31,832 nt of DNA from an uncultured Dysosmobacter sp. (GTDB lineage: Bacteria > Bacillota > Clostridia > Oscillospirales > Oscillospiraceae), in contig CAKUBJ010000021.1 of assembly GCA_934636905.1 (NCBI GenBank), positions 1 through 31,832 on the forward strand. The letters run 5' to 3'. A program made the position numbers and the translations under genes. This document shows, in pieces, positions 15,749 to 25,137 of the stretch (position 1 is the stretch's first letter; the number at the start of each line of letters is the position of its first letter). The notes beneath the pieces were generated by a model. That model was not told where the DNA came from. It worked only from the letters and a program-made list of their open reading frames with translations, and did not search any database.

Positions 15749-16383
15749 CCGTTGCGGCTCCTCAGCGCCATCTGCACATAGGGATTGGTGCGCCGTTCCC
15801 GCTCCAGCGTGCTTGGCTCCATATGGCCGGGCAGCACCCGGTAATCCCCGGGCAGTGCCGCCAGCCGGTTCAGGGAGTCCATCATCTCCTCCATGCTGCC
15901 GCCGGGGAAGTCCGTCCGGCCGCAGGAGCCGGCAAACAGGGTGTCCCCGCACAGCAGCGTGTCCCCGCACAGCAGCGTGACGCTGCCCCGGGAATGGCCG
16001 GGGGTGTGGAGCACCTGAAGTTCCAGCGTCCCCACGGTGAGGCGGTCGCCCTCTTTATAAAAATTCACGCCGCCGAAGGGAATGCGGGACAACTCGGCTT
16101 TCAGGGGAAAAAGCTGCACATTCGGAAAATCGAAGTCCGCTTCGTGAATATAGATTGCCGTGGGAGGCAGGGCTTCTGCCAATGCCGCCACGCCGCCGGT
16201 GTGGTCGTAGTGTCCGTGGGTCAGCAGGATTTTGTCCACGGCGCAGCCCAGCTTTTCCACGGCGGAGAGAATCAGTTCCGGTTCCCCGCCGGGGTCAACC
16301 ACGGCGCAGGTATGGGTAGTTTCATCGCAGAGAAGATAGCAGTTGGTGCCGATGGAACCAACCTGCAAGGCCTGAATCTTCAT
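15745..16383 (-). CDS. MBL-fold hydrolase (glyoxalase II-like) with 6-residue duplication
   Basis: A 212-residue metallo-beta-lactamase-fold hydrolase of the GloB/YqgX type usually found between dtd and hemZ in Clostridia. Metal ligands are complete: THGHYDH (55-61), His130 in HTPGHSRGS, Asp141 or Asp147, and His187 in LPGHME. The substrate is unknown; thioesters such as S-lactoylglutathione analogues are typical. Odd feature: LLCGDT occurs twice in a row (137-148), from an 18-bp tandem repeat, and family members have one copy of this metal-bridging GDT. The ATG 16383 has GGAGGAGGTG upstream; a TTG at 16401 is rejected because the ribosome site would lie within it. Confidence 0.92.
   Translation of the reverse strand: MKIQALQVGSIGTNCYLLCDETTHTCAVVDPGGEPELILSAVEKLGCAVDKILLTHGHYDHTGGVAALAEALPPTAIYIHEADFDFPNVQLFPLKAELSRIPFGGVNFYKEGDRLTVGTLELQVLHTPGHSRGSVTLLCGDTLLCGDTLFAGSCGRTDFPGGSMEEMMDSLNRLAALPGDYRVLPGHMEPSTLERERRTNPYVQMALRSRNG
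15941..15976. repeat. 18-bp in-frame tandem repeat in the MBL gene
   Basis: The unit GTGTCCCCGCACAGCAGC occurs at 15941-15958 and again, identical, at 15959-15976. It duplicates six codons (LLCGDT) at the metal-binding loop of the hydrolase and keeps the frame. Identical copies suggest recent slippage or a contraction/expansion hotspot. Confidence 0.97.
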
Positions 16384-16406
16384 GGGACACACCTCCTCCA
16401 AATCGG

Positions 16407-16847
16407 TCAGGTTTCGGTATCGAACAGAATGGTCACAGGGCCGTCATTCTGGGAATAGACCTGCATATCGGCGCCGAACTCGCCGTGCTGCACCTCAAAG
16501 CCCCGCTGGCGGCAGTGAGCCATGAACCGCTCATAAAGAGGAATGGCCAAATCCGGCTTGGCGGCGCCGGAAAAGCCTGGGCGGCGGGAGGAGGTATCGG
16601 CATACAGGGTAAACTGGGACACCACCAGCAGGCTGCCCCCCACCTGTTCCAGATTCAGGTTCATTTTTTCGTTTTCGTCTTCAAAGACCCGCAGGTTGCA
16701 GATCTTATCCGCCAGCTTGTCGGCAACGGCTTCCGTATCGTTGGGGCCAACCCCCAGCAGCACCAGAAAGCCGGTGTCAATCCGGCCGTTGACCTTTTCG
16801 TCAATAACCACCGAGGCGTTTTTCACCCGGGTAACAACTGCGCGCAT
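16407..16847 (-). CDS. dtd: D-aminoacyl-tRNA deacylase
   Basis: Removes D-amino acids wrongly attached to tRNA, and glycine from tRNA-Ala. A 146-residue protein of standard length with both active-site motifs: SQFTLYAD (77-84, standard SQFTL) and NDGPVT (134-139, family consensus NxGPVT; here Asp in the variable place). The N-terminus [19 protein letters not shown] is typical. The rel-dtd pairing is the same as in Bacillus. It lies 61 bp after rel and 23 bp before the MBL gene, so these are cotranscribed. Confidence 0.97.
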   Translation of the reverse strand: MRAVVTRVKNASVVIDEKVNGRIDTGFLVLLGVGPNDTEAVADKLADKICNLRVFEDENEKMNLNLEQVGGSLLVVSQFTLYADTSSRRPGFSGAAKPDLAIPLYERFMAHCRQRGFEVQHGEFGADMQVYSQNDGPVTILFDTET

Positions 16848-16908
16848 GGCAATGACTCCTTCTTTTTTGTTGAGAGTGGGACGCAGCGCCCTCCGGGGGC
16901 AGGCTGCG

Positions 16909-19122
16909 TCAGCCCACCGGGCGGTTGACCTTCAGCACGCCGGAAATCTGATGGAGTTTGTTCATCAGAGCGGCCAGCTGGGCGCTGTCCCGGATCCGCA
17001 CCTCCACCCGGATGATGGCGAAGCCGTCCTCCGTACTGCGGGTGTTCAGCCCCAGCACAAAGGTCTTGGTGGTGGAGAGGGCGGAGGAAATGTCCAGCAG
17101 CAGGTTCAGCCGATCCTTGCAGACCACCTCAATGGCGGTGGGATAGCTGTCGTTGGTGTCGCTGCCCCAGGAAACCCGGATCCAGCGGTCAGGCTGCTCC
17201 TTCCGCTTTTCCGGGGAGGCGTTGGGGCAGTCCGCCCGGTGGACGGACACGCCGTACCCCCGGGTGATGAAGCCTACAATGTCGTCCCCCGGCACCGGGG
17301 AACAGCACTTGGAGAATTTCACCAGACAGTTATCCAGCCCCTCCACGATGATGCCCTGCTCACTTTTCACGGCTTTGGGCTGCTTGGGAGCGTCGGCAGG
17401 CTTCGGCTCTTCCCGGGTTTCCGCGGCGGCTTCCAGCGCCATCTGCTGCTGCAGCCGCTGCTGCTGGCGGCGCTGAAGTTCTCCCTGAATGCGGCTCACC
17501 GCCTTCTGGGCGGTGAAGCCCCCGTAGCCGATGGCGGCGTACAGGTCATCCAGTGAGGGATAGGCCACCTTTTTCAGCAGTACCGGCAGGAACTCCGGAT
17601 CCAGCACATCCTTCATGGCGATGCCGCAGTGGCGCAGTTCCGCGTCAAAGGCGGAGCGGCCGTTGGCAATGTTCTCCTCCCGGCGCTCCTTTTTGAACCA
17701 CTGGCGGATCTTGGAGCGTGCCTCGGTGGACTTGGCGATTTTCATCCAGTCCCGGCTGGGGCCTTTTGCGTTCTTGGAGGTGAGGATCTCCACAATATCG
17801 CCGTTTTTCAGCACATGATCCAGCGTGACGATGCGGTTATTCACCTTGGCGCCGATCATGCGGTTGCCCACGGCGGAGTGGATGGCGTAGGCAAAGTCAA
17901 TGGGGGTGGCGCCGGCAGGCAGGTTCTGCACGTCGCCGTTGGGGGTGAACACAAACACCTCGTCGGCGAACATATCCACCTTCAGGGAGTGGATGAACTC
18001 CTCGGCGTCGGCGCCCTCCTGATTTTCCAGCAGGCGGCGTACCCACTCATACTTGCCCTCGGTACCGGCTCCCTGCCCGTTCTGCTTGTACTTCCAGTGG
18101 GCAGCCACGCCGTACTCGGCGATTTCGTGCATCTCTCTGGTGCGGATCTGCACCTCGAAGGGGATGCCGTCATTGCCCATGACGGTGGTGTGGAGGCTCT
18201 GGTAGCCGTTGGGCTTGGGGGTGCCGATATAGTCCTTGAACCGCCCCAGAATGGGCTTGTACAGGTCGTGAATCACCCCCAGCACGTTGTAGCAGTCGCT
18301 GACGGTGTCCACCACCACCCGGAAGGCGAAGAGGTCGAAAATCTCGTCGATGCTCTTGTTCTGGCTGAACATCTTGCGGTAGATGGAGTAGGGGTGCTTC
18401 ATGCGGCCGTAGACAATGTGGGAGATGTTCATCTCCTTGAGCCGCTGGTCAATCTGCGCCTGGGTGCGGTTCATGAAGGCCTCATACTCCGGCCGCTTGG
18501 CGTCCAGCTTGGAGACAATCTCATCGTAGCCGATGGGATCCAGATACTTCAAAGAGAGGTCTTCCAGTTCCCACTTCATCCGCTGCATTCCCAGCCGGTG
18601 GGCAATAGGGGCATAGATCTCCATGGTTTCCAGCGATTTCTGCTTCTGCTTGGCAGGGGACTGGTACTCCATGGTGCGCATATTGTGGAGCCGGTCGGAA
18701 ATCTTGATGAGGATCACCCGGATGTCCTTGCTCATGGCGATGAGCATCTTCCGGAGGTTCTCCATCTGCTCGTCCTCTTTGGTGGCGTACTGAATCCGGG
18801 TCAGCTTGCTGACCCCTTCCACCAGATCCGCCACCGTGGGCGAAGTGAGTTTGGCCACGTCCTCATAGGTGGCGGGGGTGTCCTCAATGACGTCGTGCAG
18901 CAGCGCCGCCTCAATGGACTCCGAGTCCAGATGCAGCTCCTCCGCCACAATCTGTGCCACCGCCAGCGGGTGGGTGATATACGGCTCGCCGCTTTTGCGG
19001 CGCTGGTCGCCGTGGCTCTTTCTGGCAAATTCGTAGGAGGCGCGGATATGGTCAAAGTCCGCCCCGGGATTATACCCCCGGATGGTGTCCTCCAGATGCT
19101 GATACTGTTCGTCCAATGTCAT
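16909..19122 (-). CDS. rel: Bifunctional (p)ppGpp synthetase/hydrolase (Rel/SpoT)
   Basis: Makes and degrades the alarmone (p)ppGpp in the stringent response. Domains in order: HD hydrolase (His51, LLHDVIEDT with His76-Asp77 and Glu80-Asp81), synthetase ([15 protein letters not shown] ... [22 protein letters not shown]), TGS ([27 protein letters not shown]), a helical/zinc-finger region ([18 protein letters not shown]) and a C-terminal ACT domain. The RFKD motif in the synthetase is the form found in bifunctional Rel/SpoT enzymes and differs from the EXDD of synthetase-only RelA. The HD site is intact. Length (737) is normal. The start ATG has GAGGTG upstream, 16 bp after recJ. Confidence 0.97.
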   Translation of the reverse strand: MTLDEQYQHLEDTIRGYNPGADFDHIRASYEFARKSHGDQRRKSGEPYITHPLAVAQIVAEELHLDSESIEAALLHDVIEDTPATYEDVAKLTSPTVADLVEGVSKLTRIQYATKEDEQMENLRKMLIAMSKDIRVILIKISDRLHNMRTMEYQSPAKQKQKSLETMEIYAPIAHRLGMQRMKWELEDLSLKYLDPIGYDEIVSKLDAKRPEYEAFMNRTQAQIDQRLKEMNISHIVYGRMKHPYSIYRKMFSQNKSIDEIFDLFAFRVVVDTVSDCYNVLGVIHDLYKPILGRFKDYIGTPKPNGYQSLHTTVMGNDGIPFEVQIRTREMHEIAEYGVAAHWKYKQNGQGAGTEGKYEWVRRLLENQEGADAEEFIHSLKVDMFADEVFVFTPNGDVQNLPAGATPIDFAYAIHSAVGNRMIGAKVNNRIVTLDHVLKNGDIVEILTSKNAKGPSRDWMKIAKSTEARSKIRQWFKKERREENIANGRSAFDAELRHCGIAMKDVLDPEFLPVLLKKVAYPSLDDLYAAIGYGGFTAQKAVSRIQGELQRRQQQRLQQQMALEAAAETREEPKPADAPKQPKAVKSEQGIIVEGLDNCLVKFSKCCSPVPGDDIVGFITRGYGVSVHRADCPNASPEKRKEQPDRWIRVSWGSDTNDSYPTAIEVVCKDRLNLLLDISSALSTTKTFVLGLNTRSTEDGFAIIRVEVRIRDSAQLAALMNKLHQISGVLKVNRPVG

Positions 19123-19138
19123 TGCAAGTCACCTCGGT

Positions 19139-21211
19139 TCATGCCCCATTCCGAATGCGGAGCAGATAGGGGGAAGCCTGGAGATCCACCTTCCCCTGTA
19201 TGGGATTCAGGCACAGTGTGACCCGTTCCTCCTGACAGGAGAGGGTAATCAGCCCCCGCTCCTGAAAAACCATCAGCGCCAGCCCGGCCCGGAGAAAGCC
19301 GTCGCAGCCGCCGGCCTGCCCCGCCAGAGAGCGGAGATAGGGCAGCAGCTCCGTGTCCAGTTTTCCCTGCTTCAGGTGCCGGCTGAGAATCCGCCAGAGG
19401 GCGGCAAACTGATCCCGGGAAACCGTCAGCCGGGAGATTTCCTGGGGCGTAAGCGGCCCATCCTCCTCCAGACGGTGCAGCAGCGCCATGGATTCCGCCT
19501 CATGGCGGCTGGGGGTCAGGGACGGCCGCAGATCCACCAGCTGCAATTGCAGGGTGGTGGTGCCCCGGAAGGTGTTGGACTGCAGGTAAAACGCGGCGTC
19601 CACCCGGCTGCCTGGCTCCGGCTGGGGGGCATCCTCCGGCGCGGAGAAGAAAATGGCGTCAAACCGGCTGGCGCCCTTGCTGAGCCGCAGCTTCAGATGC
19701 CGCCCCTGCCCCACGCTCTGGACGCAGTCCACCGTGGCGCCCAGCAGGGCGAACACCGGCCGGGGGTTCCCGGAGCCATAAGGCTCCAGCTGGGACAGGT
19801 GCTCCACCTGTTCCAGCGTCATGTCCGCCGGGTTGGAAATGGCGGCGTCCACCTCCAGACAGCTGACGGGCTTCTCCCCGCCGGAGGCGGCCTTCACGAA
19901 GCGGTTCATCCGCTGGCGGAAGGCGGCGATGTTCTCCTCCGGGATGGTGAAGCCCGCAGCCAGCTCATGGCCGCCGAAGCCGTCCAGCAGGTCGGCGCAG
20001 GATTCCAGCGCGGCGAAGAGGTTGAACCCGCCGTAGGAGCGGCAGGAGCCTTTGCCGGCGCCGTCCTTGAGATGGATCATAAAGCTGGGGGCGGCGTACT
20101 TCTCGCTGAGGCGGGAGGCCACGATGCCCACCACCCCCTGATGCCAGTCGGCGCTGGAGAGCACCAGCGCGTTGCGCTCCTCCGGCCGCAGCTTCTCGAT
20201 CTGCGCCACGGCGTCGGCGCAGATGGAGCGCTCCACCTCCTGCCGTTCCCGGTTCAGGTCGCACAGCCGCCTGGCCAGCTGCTCCGCCCGGGCGGGGTCG
20301 GTTTCCTGCAAAAGGTCGGCGGCCAGATCCGCCGCCCCCATGCGGCCGGCGGCGTTGATCCGGGGGGAGAGGACAAATCCGATCTGGATGGAGGTAATGG
20401 GCTTGCCCAGCAGCCCCGCCTCCTTCAAAAGGGCATGGATGCCCACAAAATCCGTGTGATCCAGTGACGCAAGGCCGCAGGAGACGATGGTGCGGTTCTC
20501 CCCCTCCATCCGCATCACGTCCGCCACGGTGCCGATGGCGGCCAGGGTGCAGTACCGGGCGAAGAGGGCGTTTTCCCGATCCGGGCCCCCCAGCGCCAGC
20601 ACCAGCTTCAGCGCCACCCCCACCCCCGCCAGATGCTTGAAGGGGTAGGTGTCGTCCGGCCGGTGGGGATCCACCACCGCCACGGCTTTCGGCAGATCCT
20701 CCTTGCACTCGTGGTGATCCGTCACCACGGTGTCCATGCCGATGGAGGCGGCAAAATCCACCTCCTCGTTGCCGGTGATGCCGCAGTCCACGGTAATCAT
20801 CAGGGTGGCGCCCTGCTCCCGGAGGCTGCGGATGGCGTCCCGGCTGAGTCCGTAGCCGTCCTCGATGCGCCGGGGGATGTACCGCAGGCACCGGGCGCCG
20901 CAGCCCTTCAGATAGTCCAGCAGCAGCACCGTGGAGGTGATGCCGTCCACGTCGTAATCCCCGAAGACGGCGATGGTTTCGTCCTCCGCCAGCGCTTTCT
21001 GAATCCGGGCCACGGCCTTGTCCATATCCCGCATCAGCATGGGGGAGCAGGTCAGGGAGTGCTCCCGTTCCAGCGCCTCGGCGGCGGCCTCGGCGGAGGT
21101 GATGCCCCGGGCGGCCAGCACCGCGGCCAGCAGGCTGGGATACCCGGCGTCCCGCAGGCGGGCGGTGTCCTGCTCCGCCGCCGCGGCGATATGCCATTTC
21201 TGATATTTCAC
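19139..21211 (-). CDS. recJ: Single-stranded-DNA exonuclease RecJ
   Basis: A 5'-3' ssDNA exonuclease of recombination and repair. From GTG 21211 the protein has 690 residues. Motif I FGDYDVDG is near 85-90, motif III VVTDHHE near 163-168, then NAAGRMG, and the DHHA1 motif GFGGHELAAGF. An OB-fold and a C-terminal part follow. The N-terminus KYQKWHIAA resembles family starts; GTG 21211 has an AAGGGGG ribosome-like site. An ATG at 21235 has no such site but is a possible alternative. It is the first gene of the recJ-rel-dtd block, with a sigma-A promoter just upstream. Confidence 0.95.
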   Translation of the reverse strand: MKYQKWHIAAAAEQDTARLRDAGYPSLLAAVLAARGITSAEAAAEALEREHSLTCSPMLMRDMDKAVARIQKALAEDETIAVFGDYDVDGITSTVLLLDYLKGCGARCLRYIPRRIEDGYGLSRDAIRSLREQGATLMITVDCGITGNEEVDFAASIGMDTVVTDHHECKEDLPKAVAVVDPHRPDDTYPFKHLAGVGVALKLVLALGGPDRENALFARYCTLAAIGTVADVMRMEGENRTIVSCGLASLDHTDFVGIHALLKEAGLLGKPITSIQIGFVLSPRINAAGRMGAADLAADLLQETDPARAEQLARRLCDLNRERQEVERSICADAVAQIEKLRPEERNALVLSSADWHQGVVGIVASRLSEKYAAPSFMIHLKDGAGKGSCRSYGGFNLFAALESCADLLDGFGGHELAAGFTIPEENIAAFRQRMNRFVKAASGGEKPVSCLEVDAAISNPADMTLEQVEHLSQLEPYGSGNPRPVFALLGATVDCVQSVGQGRHLKLRLSKGASRFDAIFFSAPEDAPQPEPGSRVDAAFYLQSNTFRGTTTLQLQLVDLRPSLTPSRHEAESMALLHRLEEDGPLTPQEISRLTVSRDQFAALWRILSRHLKQGKLDTELLPYLRSLAGQAGGCDGFLRAGLALMVFQERGLITLSCQEERVTLCLNPIQGKVDLQASPYLLRIRNGA

Positions 21212-21274
21212 GCAGCCCGCCCCCTTTTCCGACATTCTGCGGATAAAAACAATAATCCACATTAACAAACATAC

Positions 21275-21303
21275 AGTATAGCAGAAAAAACCGGGGACGT
21301 AAA
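21275..21303 (-). promoter_or_regulatory. Sigma-A promoter of recJ-rel block
   Basis: On the minus strand: -35 TTTACG (21303-21298), 17-bp spacer, -10 TATACT (21280-21275). Transcription would start near 21268, giving a leader of about 57 nt to the recJ GTG. Confidence 0.7.
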
Positions 21304-21350
21304 GGGCGGATTTCGGAAAGCCGCATGAATCCGGTGCCCATGGGGCACAC

Positions 21351-21627
21351 TACCATCGATTAACAAGGGCAGACACGGTTTTGACGGGCAGAAATGTCCC
21401 CATACCGCGTCAAGCCCCTTGAGAATACGACAGTATTCCCTGCGGGTCTTTCCTTGCCTGGGCACATTTCTGCTCCGGCAAAACTGCAAAGCACCTGCCA
21501 GCGATGAATTTACAAGTGATTTTTGGCTTTTGAGGCGCAGGCGGGCTGACGCCCGCCAAGGCGAAAAGGGCAAAAAGCGCCGGAAAGACACGCTGGCAGG
21601 CGTATCTGCCCTTGTCAATCGATGGTA
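21351..21627. repeat. MITE-like element with 27-bp terminal inverted repeats
   Basis: The ends (21351-21377 and 21601-21627) are inverted copies matching at 25 of 27 bases; they begin TACCATCGATT. Both ends carry TA, so the unit could be a 273-bp element bounded by a duplicated TA, as IS630/Tc1-mariner-type MITEs have. The interior has no gene but several dyads: GCAGAAATGT...ACATTTCTGC (1 mismatch in the extended arm), GAATAC/GTATTC and GGCGGGC/GCCCGCC. It ends 29 bases before the pdaA start codon, so it makes up most of the pdaA upstream region. No transposase is present. Only one copy is in the window. Confidence 0.7.
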
Positions 21628-21656
21628 TACACACCAATTCATCCGGGAGGAATCCT

Positions 21657-22484
21657 ATGCGCAAACGTTTACAAATCTTCTGCCTGCTGCTTCTCCCCTG
21701 CCTGACGCTGGCGGGACTGCTGAACCGGGGCGCCCCCGCCGCCCTGACGGCCTCCTCCGACGCCGTTCTTCCCGCCTCCGCCGACAACTGGGGGCTTTCC
21801 TTTCCGCAGGAGGGCACACCTCCCGTGGGCAACGCCACGGCGGAATTTCTGGCGCAGTACAACGCGTGGTATGTGGGAGACACGTCGGAGAAGGTGATTT
21901 ACCTGACCTTTGACTGCGGCTACGAAAACGGCCACACCGCCGCCATTCTGGACGCCCTGAAAAAGCACCATGCCCCGGCGGCGTTCTTTGTGGTGGGGCA
22001 CATGGTGGAGTCCGCCCCGGATATCGTCCGGCGCATGGCGGAGGAGGGGCACATCGTCGGCAACCACACCTATCACCACCCGGATATGTCCGCCATTGCC
22101 GATGAATCCAGCTTCCGGCAGGAGCTGGATTCGCTGGCGGCGCTGTATCAGGAGACAACCGGCCAGCCCCTGTCCCGGTTCTACCGGCCGCCCCAGGGGA
22201 AATACAGCGAGGAAAACCTGAAAATGGCGCAGGCGCTGGGGTACGAGACGGTGTTCTGGAGCCTTGCCTATGTGGACTGGTACGCAGACAACCAGCCCAC
22301 GGCGGAACAGGCCTACGCCAAGCTGCTGCCCCGGATTCACAACGGCGCCATTGTGCTGCTGCACTCCACCTCCGCCACCAACGCCGCCATTTTAGACGAC
22401 CTGCTGACGAAGTGGGAGGACATGGGCTACCGCTTCGCCCCCCTGACGGAATTGAAGCACGCAGCCGGGGAAAAAGGGGAATAA
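21657..22484 (+). CDS. pdaA: PdaA-type polysaccharide deacetylase (delta-lactam)
   Basis: N-deacetylates muramic acid in spore cortex peptidoglycan, the step before muramic delta-lactam formation. The 275-residue protein has an N-terminal signal or membrane anchor (MRKRLQIFCLLLLPCLTLAGLLNRG). The NodB domain motifs are TFDCGYENG (84-92, catalytic Asp86), GNHTYHHPDMS (His137, His141), RPPQGKYSEENL, FWSLAYVDWY and LLHSTS. The WGLSF-x-PVGNA segment and TFDCGYEN are typical of PdaA. The ATG at 21657 has GGGAGGAAT upstream. Expression in the forespore under sigma-G would be expected from Bacillus; no clear promoter was found, and the upstream DNA is the MITE-like element. Confidence 0.94.
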   Translation: MRKRLQIFCLLLLPCLTLAGLLNRGAPAALTASSDAVLPASADNWGLSFPQEGTPPVGNATAEFLAQYNAWYVGDTSEKVIYLTFDCGYENGHTAAILDALKKHHAPAAFFVVGHMVESAPDIVRRMAEEGHIVGNHTYHHPDMSAIADESSFRQELDSLAALYQETTGQPLSRFYRPPQGKYSEENLKMAQALGYETVFWSLAYVDWYADNQPTAEQAYAKLLPRIHNGAIVLLHSTSATNAAILDDLLTKWEDMGYRFAPLTELKHAAGEKGE

Positions 22485-22487
22485 AAG

Positions 22488-22517
22488 AAGGGAAGCACCC
22501 TTGCGGGTGCTTCCCTT
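22488..22517. terminator. Bidirectional terminator between pdaA and the SLH gene
   Basis: A perfect 13-bp stem (22488-22500 with 22505-22517, loop TTGC) between convergent genes. On the minus strand it is followed by CTTTTATT, on the + strand by a short T-poor stretch, so it works best for the SLH transcript. Confidence 0.88.
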
Positions 22518-22554
22518 GCTATGGAATCAGCGGAGAACCGCTGAACCGTTTGGA

Positions 22555-25137
22555 TTAGTTGGCATCGTGCAGATCCACGAACAGGTAGGTGAAGTTGCCG
22601 TCGGAATCCAGAACGCCGGTGACGGAGAACTTGACAGTCTTGAACTCATTAGCGATCTGCTCGCTGTAGTCGCTGACCAGCTTCTTGGCGGTGACGGTCT
22701 TGACCTCGTCATAAACCATGTTGCCATTCTTGTCAGCCTTGACGGTAACAACCATGATCTTGGCGCTGTCGGCCAGATAGTAGGCGTCGCTGGAGGCATC
22801 CGCATCCACGAAGGTCACAACGCTGCCCTTCTGGGTGATCTTGGAGTCAGCAGCATAGGACCTAATGGTGTAGTCCTCGCACTTGTTGAAGTCGTCATCG
22901 TCAGCCTCAGCCTTGGTCATGTCGGTGATGACCTTGTCGGTGTAGACAACGTCCTCATACAGACCGATCTTGACTGCGCCCTTAGCGCCGACAACATCCG
23001 CGTCAGAGTTGATGTCAACAGAGGTCACCTTGCCGTTGACGATGGCGTCATAGGTGTAGATGGTGTCCTCGTCCTCGTTGACGGTTTCATCGGTGGGAGC
23101 GCTCTCCAGAATGTACACCAGATCGCCGCTCTTGGCGGTGCTCTTGTCCTTGGCGTCGCCCTTGGAGATCAGGACATACTTGGCATAGTTGGTGCTGCCG
23201 TCCATCACGATGGAAACGAACGCCATATCATCCTTATCATTGGAAGAATTGGTGATGGCGGGGACGTTCTTGATGCCGGTGTAGGCCTTGCCGCTCTCGT
23301 CCAGAGCGCCAGTCACGATGAACTGAGTCTTGGAGGTAGCGCGATAGCCATTGACCTTGATGCTGTCCTTCTCGGTAATCTTCTGACCGGCGGTGGTAGC
23401 ATCGTCCTTGCTGTTCAGCTTCTTGGTCAGGTCATAAGAGCCGCCGCTCTTCTCCTTGAAGCTGTACCAGCCGGCAGTGAACTTGAAGTTTTCGTCTGCA
23501 AACAGATCCTTGTACTTATCGCCGTCGGGATCCTTGTTCAGGGTGATCTCCTTGTAGGAGCCATCCAGGAACAGAGCGGAGGCGATGACCTTGCTGCTGG
23601 TGAGCTTGCCGTCCTTGACAGCCTCGGAAACATAAACCACATCGTCGTCAGCGGAGACGCCGTCGGTGTAGATCACGTTGCCATAGGTGTCCAGATACAG
23701 GTCATACTCGTCCTTGATGTTGTACTTGTTATCAGGCTCGAAGGTGGCGTTGTAGCCGTACTTGGTGCCGCCGGCGGTGACGCTGTCGTCCACAGTGTAG
23801 CTGGTGACAGTGGCGGTGACCTTCTCGGCCTTGACGATGGACTCAACATACTGGGTGTCTGCCTTTTTCTCATCCTCAGCCGCGATGGTGACCAGGACAT
23901 AGTCCTCGTCCTCAAAGTCAGCCAGGTTGGACAGGTCGTCCAGAGACAGGGTGGTGTCCACAGAGGGAGCGCCGCTGGCCTTGAACTCAATGCTCAGCTC
24001 TTCGTCGTCCTTGTCATAGTCGCTGGTGGCCTGAGCCAGATAAGTCTCGATCTCAACGATGATGACAGAATCATCCTCATTGGCGTTCTTGGCTTCCTGG
24101 AAGTAGACCTCAGTCAGGGTGCCCTTGCCGCCGACCTTCTTGCTGCAATCCTTGGTCAGTTCGAACTTGCTGTCCAGATCGGTGGTCTTGTCGAGGCCGT
24201 TGACATACAGGGTGATGTCACCATGCGCAATCTTGCCCTTGCCCAGATCGGCATAGATGGCCTTGCCCTTGACCTCGTCGGTGTAGGTCAGGTCGGGAGT
24301 GTTGGCATAGGTGCCGACTTCCTTGGACTTCACCTTCCAGGTGGTGGCGGGACGGCCGTAATCGTCAGACTCGGTGGTGCCCTTCAGGTCGGGGAAGTAC
24401 TTCTCGGCGAACTGCAGGGTGTCGGTGTCGGCGATGGAGGCGGGCAGACCGCTCTTGTTGCCGGTGGTGACTTCCTTGGCGGTGGACTTGTTGGTGAAGG
24501 TGATGCCGTTGACGGTGACGGAGTTGTTGTTCTCATACTCCACCATGGTGGCCTTCAGGGTGTTGAAGGCATACAGGCAGGCCTCTTCACGGTTGACAGC
24601 CTTGGTGCCGTTGAACTCGCCGTTCAGGCCGTCGTCCAGCTCGATGTGCAGAGCGCGCTTGGCAACCTGGATGGACCAGTTGTTGCCGGTGTAGCCCTCG
24701 GTGGTGGCGTCATAGCCCAGAGCGCCCAGCAGCATCTTCATGAAAGCATAGCCGCTGAGGGTGTTGGCGGGACGGAAGGTGCCGTCGGCGTAGCCGCTGA
24801 TGATGCCTTCCTTGGCGCAGTAGGCGATGTAGCCTGCGAAGTTGTTGGTGGTGGGCACGTCGCTGTAGGGAGCGGCGTCAGCCACCAGAGCGGAGGCGGT
24901 GGTGGGGCCAAGGATCAGGTTGCAGATGATCTTGGCGGCAGCACCACGGGTCAGGGTGTTGCTGGGACGGAAGTCACCTTCGGAATAACCGTCGATGACC
25001 TTCACGGCGGACATCACGTCAACAGCTTCTTTGTAGTTGATCTTGCTGCTGTCGGTGAAGCCCTTGGCACCGGCGCTGACGGTGACCAGAGACATGGTCA
25101 TTACCAGAGCCAGTACCAGAGAAAGGAACTTCTTCAT
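22555..25137 (-). CDS. S-layer homology (SLH) domain surface protein
   Basis: An 860-residue secreted protein that should bind the cell wall through SLH domains and may be a main S-layer or surface protein. A signal peptide (MKKFLSLVLALVMTMSLVTVSAGA) is followed by three SLH modules: KGFTDSSKINYKEAVDVMSAVKVIDGYSEGDFRPSNTLTRGAAAKII, then APYSDVP...GIISGYADGTFRPANTLSGYAFMKMLL, and a weaker third ending VNREEACLYAFNTL. The remaining 640 residues are acidic, Lys/Asp/Val/Thr-rich and beta-like, with repeated 'DDVVYVSE/DKVITDM/DSVIIVEIE' segments and no recognised domain. Codon use is strongly biased (AAG, CTG, GTC/GTG), a sign of high expression. The ATG at 25137 has AAAGGAGG seven bases upstream. 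Confidence 0.94.
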   Translation of the reverse strand: MKKFLSLVLALVMTMSLVTVSAGAKGFTDSSKINYKEAVDVMSAVKVIDGYSEGDFRPSNTLTRGAAAKIICNLILGPTTASALVADAAPYSDVPTTNNFAGYIAYCAKEGIISGYADGTFRPANTLSGYAFMKMLLGALGYDATTEGYTGNNWSIQVAKRALHIELDDGLNGEFNGTKAVNREEACLYAFNTLKATMVEYENNNSVTVNGITFTNKSTAKEVTTGNKSGLPASIADTDTLQFAEKYFPDLKGTTESDDYGRPATTWKVKSKEVGTYANTPDLTYTDEVKGKAIYADLGKGKIAHGDITLYVNGLDKTTDLDSKFELTKDCSKKVGGKGTLTEVYFQEAKNANEDDSVIIVEIETYLAQATSDYDKDDEELSIEFKASGAPSVDTTLSLDDLSNLADFEDEDYVLVTIAAEDEKKADTQYVESIVKAEKVTATVTSYTVDDSVTAGGTKYGYNATFEPDNKYNIKDEYDLYLDTYGNVIYTDGVSADDDVVYVSEAVKDGKLTSSKVIASALFLDGSYKEITLNKDPDGDKYKDLFADENFKFTAGWYSFKEKSGGSYDLTKKLNSKDDATTAGQKITEKDSIKVNGYRATSKTQFIVTGALDESGKAYTGIKNVPAITNSSNDKDDMAFVSIVMDGSTNYAKYVLISKGDAKDKSTAKSGDLVYILESAPTDETVNEDEDTIYTYDAIVNGKVTSVDINSDADVVGAKGAVKIGLYEDVVYTDKVITDMTKAEADDDDFNKCEDYTIRSYAADSKITQKGSVVTFVDADASSDAYYLADSAKIMVVTVKADKNGNMVYDEVKTVTAKKLVSDYSEQIANEFKTVKFSVTGVLDSDGNFTYLFVDLHDAN

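Noticed and set aside
17629..19221. Long + strand open frame opposite rel
   Set aside because: Shadow of the rel gene, whose HD, synthetase, TGS and ACT domains are unambiguous.
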